NCBI RefSeq assembly: GCF_003428875.1
Contig: NZ_QQRS01000004.1
Coordinates: forward strand, 248,001 to 312,000
Source: Planomicrobium okeanokoites
GTDB taxonomy: Bacteria > Bacillota > Bacilli > Bacillales_A > Planococcaceae
DNA length: 64,000 bases
Direction of reading: 5' to 3'
Shown piece by piece: positions 58,918-64,000 of this stretch (within the stretch, counting starts at the first letter, position 1; each line of letters starts with the position of its first letter). The position numbers were made by a program, and so were the translations under genes. The notes beneath the pieces are model-generated. The model had not been told where the DNA came from and did not search any database. It saw only the letters and a program-made list of their open reading frames with translations.

Positions 58918-59816
58918 CAGGATACGCCTCCCGTTCCTGTCCCTTCATAATGGCGCATGAACAGTTCCTCCAATGTCGGCGGCGCACTCTCCATGCGGAT
59001 GATGCCGAACCCGCTTACGTAGCGGACTACATGATCGAGTTCTTCCTGATCTACCTGAAATGACAAAGCGCCGTCTTTCTGTACAATACCTCGCACACCT
59101 TTGACTTCTGCCAGACCCGGCATCGGCTCTTTTGTTTCCACCAGCAGCATCGTTCCCGTCAAATGGCGAAGTTCTTTTAATGTACCCGTTTCTATAATTT
59201 TGCCTTGCCGGATGATCGCCACTTTATCGCAAAGCTGTTCAACTTCCGATAAGATATGGCTCGACAGCAGGATGCTTTTGCCCTCTGCTTTTGCTTCGCG
59301 GACACATTCCTGGAATACACGTTCCATCAACGGATCGAGTCCTGAAGTCGGCTCATCGAGAATGTAGAGGTCAGCATCTGAAGAAAGCGCCGCAACAAGA
59401 GCCACTTTCTGCCGATTCCCTTTAGAATAGGTACGGCATTTTTTGCTGGGATCCAAATCGAATCTGCGGATCAGCTCTTCACGCCTTGAGGTATTGTTGC
59501 CGCCCCGCAGTTTGATGAATAAGTCGATAACTTCACCCCCGGTCAAATTGGGCCATAGATTAACATCTCCCGGTACATAAGCGACCCGCTTATGAATCTC
59601 GACCGCATCTTTCCAGACATCTTTGCCAAAAATCGTCGCATGCCCTTCCGTAGCTTTCAGGATTCCGAGCAGTACACGGATGGTCGTCGATTTTCCTGAG
59701 CCGTTCGGACCAATAAACCCATAGACTTCACCCTTGCCCACTTCAATATCGACTCCATCAAGCGCTGCAAAATCTCCGAATTTTTTTGTTAAGCCGGCTG
59801 TTTTAAGAATAGTCAT
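58917..59816 (-). CDS. ABC exporter ATP-binding protein
   Basis: A 299-residue ABC ATPase of the drug-export (DrrA/CcmA-like) type. Walker A GPNGSGKSTTIR (about 37-48), Q loop VPGDVNLWPNLTGGEVI, signature YSKGNRQKVALVAALSS (about 133-149), Walker B LYILDEPTSGLDPLMERVF, and a C-terminal accessory domain (about 225-299). The start overlaps the TetR gene by four bases (ATGA), forming a tetR-ATPase-permease operon. Confidence 0.88.
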   Translation of the reverse strand: MTILKTAGLTKKFGDFAALDGVDIEVGKGEVYGFIGPNGSGKSTTIRVLLGILKATEGHATIFGKDVWKDAVEIHKRVAYVPGDVNLWPNLTGGEVIDLFIKLRGGNNTSRREELIRRFDLDPSKKCRTYSKGNRQKVALVAALSSDADLYILDEPTSGLDPLMERVFQECVREAKAEGKSILLSSHILSEVEQLCDKVAIIRQGKIIETGTLKELRHLTGTMLLVETKEPMPGLAEVKGVRGIVQKDGALSFQVDQEELDHVVRYVSGFGIIRMESAPPTLEELFMRHYEGTGTGGVS

Positions 59817-60451
59817 TGATCCCGCTTCCCTTCCTTATAGAAACTTTTTTTCAAAATCTCCAGGTATTCGTAAAATTCCTCCCAGTACGGATCAAAATCA
59901 ATTGATGCCATGCTTTGTCCCTGTAACTTATGCAAAAGCTCATTCTGATATCCTTCAATCGACCAGCGGATCAGCTTAAATGCTTTTTGCACATCCACGT
60001 CATCACGGAAAAGCGACAAATCCACATCTTCATATAACATGGCATTGCCTTTCTGCTGCATGGTTTCGTATTTTTTCTGTATATGCGGTGCCAGCTTAAA
60101 ATCTGCCGTCAGCATAAACGTGCCCAAAAAGTTAAAGACGTTTTTATTTTCCGTTTGTGCTTCAAATTTCAATTGCGAAGTATGTTTTAAGCGTTCGATG
60201 AAATCCGATTCAGCCATATCGATTTTGGAAAAGTATTTTTCCACCACGAAATCCAGGCTGTATTCCGCCAAAAACTCATATAAATCCTTTTTGCTCTTAA
60301 AATAATAAAACAGCATTCCCTTGCCGATGCCCGCTTCTTTTACAATCCGGTTTGTCGAAGCCTTTTTATAGCCGTGCTCCGCAAATTCCAGCAACGCCGC
60401 ATCCAATATCTTCTGCTGCTTCTCTTCATCGAGGCCTTTAAATTTTTCCAT
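59813..60451 (-). CDS. TetR family regulator of the ABC exporter operon
   Basis: A 212-residue repressor. The N-terminal HTH (about 10-55: KQQKILDAALLEFAEHGYKKASTNRIVKEAGIGKGMLFYYFKSKKDLYEFL) is textbook TetR, followed by a helical ligand domain. The gene is first in the operon with the ATPase and permease. Two near-identical GACCA-N3-TGGTC dyads (60475-60487, 60508-60520) lie 24 to 70 bases upstream and are likely its operators. Confidence 0.9.
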   Translation of the reverse strand: MEKFKGLDEEKQQKILDAALLEFAEHGYKKASTNRIVKEAGIGKGMLFYYFKSKKDLYEFLAEYSLDFVVEKYFSKIDMAESDFIERLKHTSQLKFEAQTENKNVFNFLGTFMLTADFKLAPHIQKKYETMQQKGNAMLYEDVDLSLFRDDVDVQKAFKLIRWSIEGYQNELLHKLQGQSMASIDFDPYWEEFYEYLEILKKSFYKEGKRDQ

Positions 60452-60474
60452 CTGCGTTTTTCCGCCTCCCCTTA

Positions 60475-60487
60475 GACCACTCTGGTC
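60475..60487 (-). promoter_or_regulatory. TetR operator-like dyad, site 1
   Basis: GACCACTCTGGTC is a perfect inverted repeat GACCA-CTC-TGGTC 24 bases upstream of the tetR start. Confidence 0.7.
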
Positions 60488-60507
60488 GACTCCAGTATAA
60501 TCCTATC

Positions 60508-60520
60508 GACCAGGGTGGTC
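60508..60520 (-). promoter_or_regulatory. TetR operator-like dyad, site 2
   Basis: GACCAGGGTGGTC is GACCA-GGG-TGGTC, 33 bases centre to centre from site 1, about three helical turns. Confidence 0.7.
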
Positions 60521-60616
60521 AATGATAATTTACAGAAATAACGAAATATTTATAGGCAGCAGAAAAACTGTATTCACGCCCTGGAATCAACTCCGGCCGG
60601 CTTGAAGATTTGAGTT

Positions 60617-60715
60617 TATGCCCAACTTTGGGTCGAATATGCCCGACTTTAATTGGAATATGCCCAACTTCAGTCGGAATATGCCCAACTTTCATTCAAA
60701 TACGCCCAACTCGAC
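60617..60715. repeat. 21-bp-period repeat array D1 (5 units)
   Basis: Units begin at 60617, 60638, 60659, 60680 and 60701, exactly 21 bases apart, with core TATGCCC[AG]ACTT and variable 9-base spacers. The last unit (TACGCCCAACTC) is degenerate. It faces a hairpin at 60732-60753. Confidence 0.9.
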
Positions 60716-60725
60716 AAATCAGCCA

Positions 60726-60756
60726 CAAAAAAAGGAACCGCCACGGCTCCTCTTTG
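60726..60756. terminator. hairpin between arrays D1 and D2
   Basis: AAAGGAACCG pairs with CGGCTCCTCTTT over a three-base loop with A and T tracts on the two sides. It resembles a bidirectional terminator although no gene ends nearby. Confidence 0.5.
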
Positions 60757-60769
60757 GCGAATTTCTGTT

Positions 60770-60866
60770 TACTCCCAACTCTGTTCGAAATACTCCCAAC
60801 TTCGTCCCGTTTACTCCCAACTTTGTTCTGTTTACTCCCAACTTCATCGGTTTTATTCCCAACTGG
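60770..60866. repeat. 21-bp-period repeat array D2 (5 units)
   Basis: Units begin at 60770, 60791, 60812, 60833 and 60854, exactly 21 bases apart, with core TACTCCCAACTT (last unit TATTCCCAACTG). Its core variant is nearer array B than the neighbouring D1. Confidence 0.9.
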
Positions 60867-60968
60867 ACGATTCTCAGCCGATATCATCTTCTCTTCCCCT
60901 TTCGTCATCCCGCTTAAAGCCCTATACTTAGAGAATAATCAGATTACTCAAGAAACAGGAGGATACGC

Positions 60969-61667
60969 ATGGATTATTCTTTTTCTCCGCTCGGTGACCA
61001 GACGATCATTCTTGAAATCGGAAATGAAATAAATGAGGAAACGCATCATCGAGTCAGAGCTGTTACAGCTTTACTTGAAACGGACCCGCCGCAGTGGATG
61101 AGCGAATTTATTCCGGCGTTCACGACCGTTTCAATCGTCTATAGTCCACTGCAAGTCTCATATGAAGAAGCGAAATTGGAATTAGCTGCTCTGCTGAAAA
61201 ATGCTTCTGAAATCACGCTGCCACCGCCACGCACCATTGAACTTCCTGTCTGTTACGGCGGCGACCATGGGCCGGACCTGGAATATGTGGCCCGGCACAA
61301 CGGCTTAAGCGCAGAAGAAGTGATAGCGATCCATACCGGAGCAAGCTATACCGTTCACATGATCGGATTTGCTCCGGGATTTCCATATCTCGGCGGCATG
61401 TCTGAAAAAATCGCAGCACCGCGGAAGGTCTCTCCGCGCGTCACAATTCCGGAGCGCAGTGTCGGCATCGCCGGAAACCAGACCGGCGTCTATCCAATTT
61501 CAACGCCTGGCGGCTGGCAATTGATCGGCCGCACACCAACGCGTCTGTTTCTCCCAGATCATGAAATTCCAAGCCTCTTGAGTACGGGAGACACTGTTGT
61601 TTTCCGTCAAATTACAGCTGATGAATATCAAACGTTGGAGGAGAAGGAAAATGCTTACCATACATAA
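60969..61667 (+). CDS. pxpB: 5-oxoprolinase subunit PxpB (KipI family)
   Basis: A 232-residue protein of the KipI/AHS1 family. MDYSFSPLGDQTIILEIGNEINEETHHRVRAV and the C-terminal HMIGFAPGFPYLGGMSEKIAAPRKVSPRVTIPERSVGIAGNQTGVYPISTPGGWQLIGRTP (about 125-185, in part) are diagnostic, with GFAPGFPYLGG and SVGIAGNQTGVYP. With PxpA and PxpC it forms the ATP-dependent 5-oxoprolinase that opens pyroglutamate to glutamate. In Bacillus KipI also inhibits KinA. AGGAGGATACGC precedes the ATG. The downstream gene begins within its last codons. Confidence 0.92.
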   Translation: MDYSFSPLGDQTIILEIGNEINEETHHRVRAVTALLETDPPQWMSEFIPAFTTVSIVYSPLQVSYEEAKLELAALLKNASEITLPPPRTIELPVCYGGDHGPDLEYVARHNGLSAEEVIAIHTGASYTVHMIGFAPGFPYLGGMSEKIAAPRKVSPRVTIPERSVGIAGNQTGVYPISTPGGWQLIGRTPTRLFLPDHEIPSLLSTGDTVVFRQITADEYQTLEEKENAYHT

Positions 61668-62616
61668 AAGCGGCATGCAGACAACTGTCCAGGATCTAGG
61701 CAGAACAGGTTCCCAAAAATACGGTGTTGTAGCGTCCGGCGCGATGGATGCCTATGCCCTGCGTATTGCCAACCTGCTTGTCGGCAATGAAGAACACGCT
61801 GCGGCACTGGAAATAACATTGATGGGGCCAAGCATTCATTTCAACGAAGACCATGTCATTTCGATTTGCGGCGGCGACCTGACTCCTCAATCGGACGGCA
61901 AAACAATAGGAAACTGGCGGGCGTTAAACGCAGCGAAAGGACAAACACTAACGTTTGGTAAGCCTCGGTCAGGCAGCCGTTGTTATCTGGCAATCGCCGG
62001 CGGAATCGATGTGCCGGCAGTGATGGGCAGCCGCTCCACATATATGCGTGCTGGGCTTGGCGGTTACCAGGGCCGCGCTTTGGAATCCGGCGATCGACTA
62101 GTTATCGGTGAGACAAATGCCGATCAGAAATCGGCTGCTCGCGGCAAGTCGTGGTTCGTGCCTCCACCTCCCTATACTTCCGAACCGGTAATCCGAGTAA
62201 TAAAAGGCCGCCAATTCGAAGCGTTTTCTGAAGCCAGCCGGAAACATTTTTTATCTGAAACCTTTACAGTAAACCCCCAATCGGACCGGATGGGCTACCG
62301 GCTCGACGGATCTCGCCTGGCACTTGCAGCAGCGCAGGAGATGATATCGGAAGCTGTGGCCTTCGGTTCCATCCAGGTGCCGGCAGACGGCAACCCGATC
62401 ATTTTGATGGCTGACCGCCAGACCACTGGCGGCTATCCGAAAATCGCGGAAGTCATCACGGTCGACCTGCCCCTTATCAGCCAGCTGAAACCCGGAGATC
62501 ACTTGCGGTTCAATGAAGTCAGCATTGAAGAAGCACAACGTCTTTTGAAGCTTCAAGAGAAAAAGATCAATTGTTTGAAACGGGCTATAGCATTGAAAAA
62601 GGAGGAGACAGGATGA
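61651..62616 (+). CDS. pxpC: 5-oxoprolinase subunit PxpC (KipA / AHS2 family)
   Basis: A 321-residue protein of the biotin-dependent carboxylase-like AHS2/KipA family. [60 protein letters not shown] (about 1-60, in part) is the standard N-terminus, and [12 protein letters not shown] and [31 protein letters not shown] (about 250-280) the active-site end. It has no biotin domain. ATG 61651 behind GGAGGAGAAGGAAA overlaps pxpB by 17 bases, and its stop overlaps pxpA by four. Confidence 0.9.
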   Translation: MLTIHKSGMQTTVQDLGRTGSQKYGVVASGAMDAYALRIANLLVGNEEHAAALEITLMGPSIHFNEDHVISICGGDLTPQSDGKTIGNWRALNAAKGQTLTFGKPRSGSRCYLAIAGGIDVPAVMGSRSTYMRAGLGGYQGRALESGDRLVIGETNADQKSAARGKSWFVPPPPYTSEPVIRVIKGRQFEAFSEASRKHFLSETFTVNPQSDRMGYRLDGSRLALAAAQEMISEAVAFGSIQVPADGNPIILMADRQTTGGYPKIAEVITVDLPLISQLKPGDHLRFNEVSIEEAQRLLKLQEKKINCLKRAIALKKEETG

Positions 62617-63383
62617 CTTTTAAAGTGGATTTGAATTGTGATATGGGCGAGAGTTTCGGCGTTTATAAACTTGGCCGGGATGAAGAAATCCTGGATTATG
62701 CAAGTTCGGCTAACATCGCGTGCGGTTTCCACGCAGGCGACCCGGCGACGATGCGCAAAACGGTGCGGCTGGCGCTCGAAAAAGACGTGGCCATCGGTGC
62801 GCACCCAGGTTTTCAGGACCTGCCCGGTTTCGGCCGACGTAATCTTCAGCTGTCAGCACAGGAAATCTATGATATCGTCGTTTACCAAATCGGCGCACTG
62901 TCAGCCTTCGTCAATGCGGAAGGCGGCATTCTGCAACACGTCAAAGCTCACGGCGCCCTATACAATATGGCCGCGAGAGATGCTGTATATGCCGGAGCCA
63001 TTGCTGAAGCAGTGTATGACGTAAATCCCGCTTTGATCTTGTACGGGCTCGCCGGCAGTGAACTGGTCACAGCAGGCAATGAAATCGGTCTGCGGACAGC
63101 AAGCGAAGTCTTCTCCGACCGCACCTATCAGAAAGATGGTTCACTTACCCCCCGCTCCGATGCCAACGCTTTGATCACCGATTCCAGTGAAGCGATTGCG
63201 CGGGTCGTGCGGATGGTTAAGGAAGGCAAAGTGCTGACTGTCGGAGGCACAGATACTGAAATGAAAGCCGATACGGTTTGCATTCACGGAGACGGAGTGA
63301 ACGCCCTGAGCTTTGCGGAGCAAATCTCGAAATCGTTGGCAGAAGCTGGAGTTAAAACCGTTAAAGTTTCTGATATTATCTGA
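62613..63383 (+). CDS. pxpA: 5-oxoprolinase subunit PxpA (LamB/YcsF family)
   Basis: A 256-residue LamB/YcsF protein. [51 protein letters not shown] (about 1-50, in part) carries the metal-site Asp, and [16 protein letters not shown] and [11 protein letters not shown] (about 115-125) the conserved His and Lys. It is the metal-dependent catalytic component of the PxpABC 5-oxoprolinase. ATG 62613 behind AAGGAGGAGACAGG. The operon order here is pxpB-pxpC-pxpA. Confidence 0.93.
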   Translation: MTFKVDLNCDMGESFGVYKLGRDEEILDYASSANIACGFHAGDPATMRKTVRLALEKDVAIGAHPGFQDLPGFGRRNLQLSAQEIYDIVVYQIGALSAFVNAEGGILQHVKAHGALYNMAARDAVYAGAIAEAVYDVNPALILYGLAGSELVTAGNEIGLRTASEVFSDRTYQKDGSLTPRSDANALITDSSEAIARVVRMVKEGKVLTVGGTDTEMKADTVCIHGDGVNALSFAEQISKSLAEAGVKTVKVSDII

Positions 63384-63433
63384 AAAGCATGTTCAGGATT
63401 ACCAATAACCTTAGTCAAGGCAGGTGAAAAATT

Positions 63434-64000
63434 TTGAAACAGATAGCAGCCAGGCACCATAGCGCTCAATCATTCATGATGATCGTTTCATTAATCGGCT
63501 GGTCGCTCGCGATTTATTCGCTGCTGCAAATGCCTGTTATTGAGAAACCGTTTGAATTGTTATTTCTTCTGACCTTTATTTTTATTTGTGAACATTACCC
63601 GATGCCGTTCAGAAAAGGGAATTCTTCTTTAACATTTCCGATTATCTTTTTGACTTATCTTATTTATGGCATCGAAATTACAATTGTCCTTTATTTCATA
63701 GGCGTTCTTTTAACCACGTGGATCAATAAGAGGCCGCTCCGAATCATTTTCTTCAATCCCGCTCAACTTATTCTCAGCCTTGCGGGTGCTCATTTTTTCC
63801 AGGAAACTTTCATGCCTTTGTTCAGTGCACCGGAAATGTGGAAGAATTTCGTTTCCTTGTTTATTTTTATCGCTCTTTTTTATCTTATAAATAATTTCAT
63901 CGTTGATATCGTCCTCTTTCTTCGTCCGGAAAAATATACAAAAGAGATTTGGGCAGAAAAAGGGAAAGGCGAACTCTTCAGCTTCAGCATTTCCTTGGTG
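63434..64000 (+). CDS. polytopic membrane protein, N-terminal part
   Basis: The first 189 codons of a gene that runs past the window. It starts at TTG (63434) behind AGGTGAAAAATT; a GTG at 63424 hits a stop after 12 codons. The product has about six hydrophobic helices (about 15-33, 41-57, 66-86, 92-102, 113-128, 145-170) with basic loops (NKRPLRII, FLRPEKYTKEIW). Such an N-terminus often precedes a signalling domain such as HD-GYP or GGDEF, but that domain would lie outside the window, so the function is open. Confidence 0.6.
   Translation, partial: MKQIAARHHSAQSFMMIVSLIGWSLAIYSLLQMPVIEKPFELLFLLTFIFICEHYPMPFRKGNSSLTFPIIFLTYLIYGIEITIVLYFIGVLLTTWINKRPLRIIFFNPAQLILSLAGAHFFQETFMPLFSAPEMWKNFVSLFIFIALFYLINNFIVDIVLFLRPEKYTKEIWAEKGKGELFSFSISLV

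Noticed and set aside
60610..61032. Three overlapping plus-strand ORFs across arrays D1 and D2
   Set aside because: All three frames stay open because the unit is 21 bases; the start codons lack Shine-Dalgarno sites and the frames run into pxpB in the wrong phase.

Overview
The window is a chromosomal stretch of a low-to-mid GC Gram-positive bacterium. Most genes have strong AGGAGG-type ribosome binding sites, many end in Rho-independent hairpins, and the best relatives I recognise are Bacillales proteins (CgoX, CoaW, intracellular subtilisin with LIPY motif, YuxK, YwaF, KipI/KipA). I infer a Planococcaceae member (Planococcus/Planomicrobium-like); this is an inference from gene families and repeat style, not a computed placement. 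There are no rRNA or tRNA genes, CRISPR arrays, insertion sequences or prophage genes.

Layout. 1-5.9 kb: the cut end of a membrane-anchored PQQ-type dehydrogenase, a DUF4139-like gene, a 23-residue-repeat protein, a hotdog thioesterase and a LysM-NlpC/P60 wall hydrolase behind a WalR-like box. 6-13 kb: CgoX (haem), nitroreductase, CoaW (CoA), a phosphotransferase, intracellular subtilisin and an acetate-type symporter operon. 13.7-18.4 kb: an iron block (FetAB exporter, ferritin) divergent from ribA-ribD-HAD phosphatase, with Fur-like boxes between. 18.5-29 kb: small metabolic genes, HisC, a SurA-like lipoprotein, DDAH-like hydrolase and a sugar ABC importer lacking its ATPase. 29-37 kb: two SleB-type hydrolases around a thioesterase, reductases, small unknowns and two palindromic repeat elements. 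38-44 kb: a CYP152 P450 with an OleT-like distal histidine, CzcD, a preQ1 riboswitch with queF and a transporter, and twin EEP hydrolases. 44-52 kb: a MerR/TipAS regulator with a classical 19-bp-spacer promoter, a BmrA-like exporter, GNAT, MFS, RlmI-like methyltransferase. 51-57 kb: two BrnQ paralogues, AIM24, LrgAB-like pair and a GntR regulator. 57-60.5 kb: TetR-ATPase-permease export operon with twin operators. 61-64 kb: the 5-oxoprolinase operon pxpBCA and the start of a membrane protein.

The most unusual features are non-coding. Five intergenic arrays (24 units) repeat with an exact 21-bp period and share a core like TAYTCCCAACTT; most sit just after transcription terminators. A 19-bp operator motif occurs upstream of both the gntR gene and the convergent brnQ, at the same distance from the predicted -35 regions, suggesting a small regulon that can be read from sequence alone. 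Other readable circuits are the Fur-like boxes at ferritin/ribA, paired ACTGT-N5-ACAGT dyads between two small genes, and the MerR and TetR operators.
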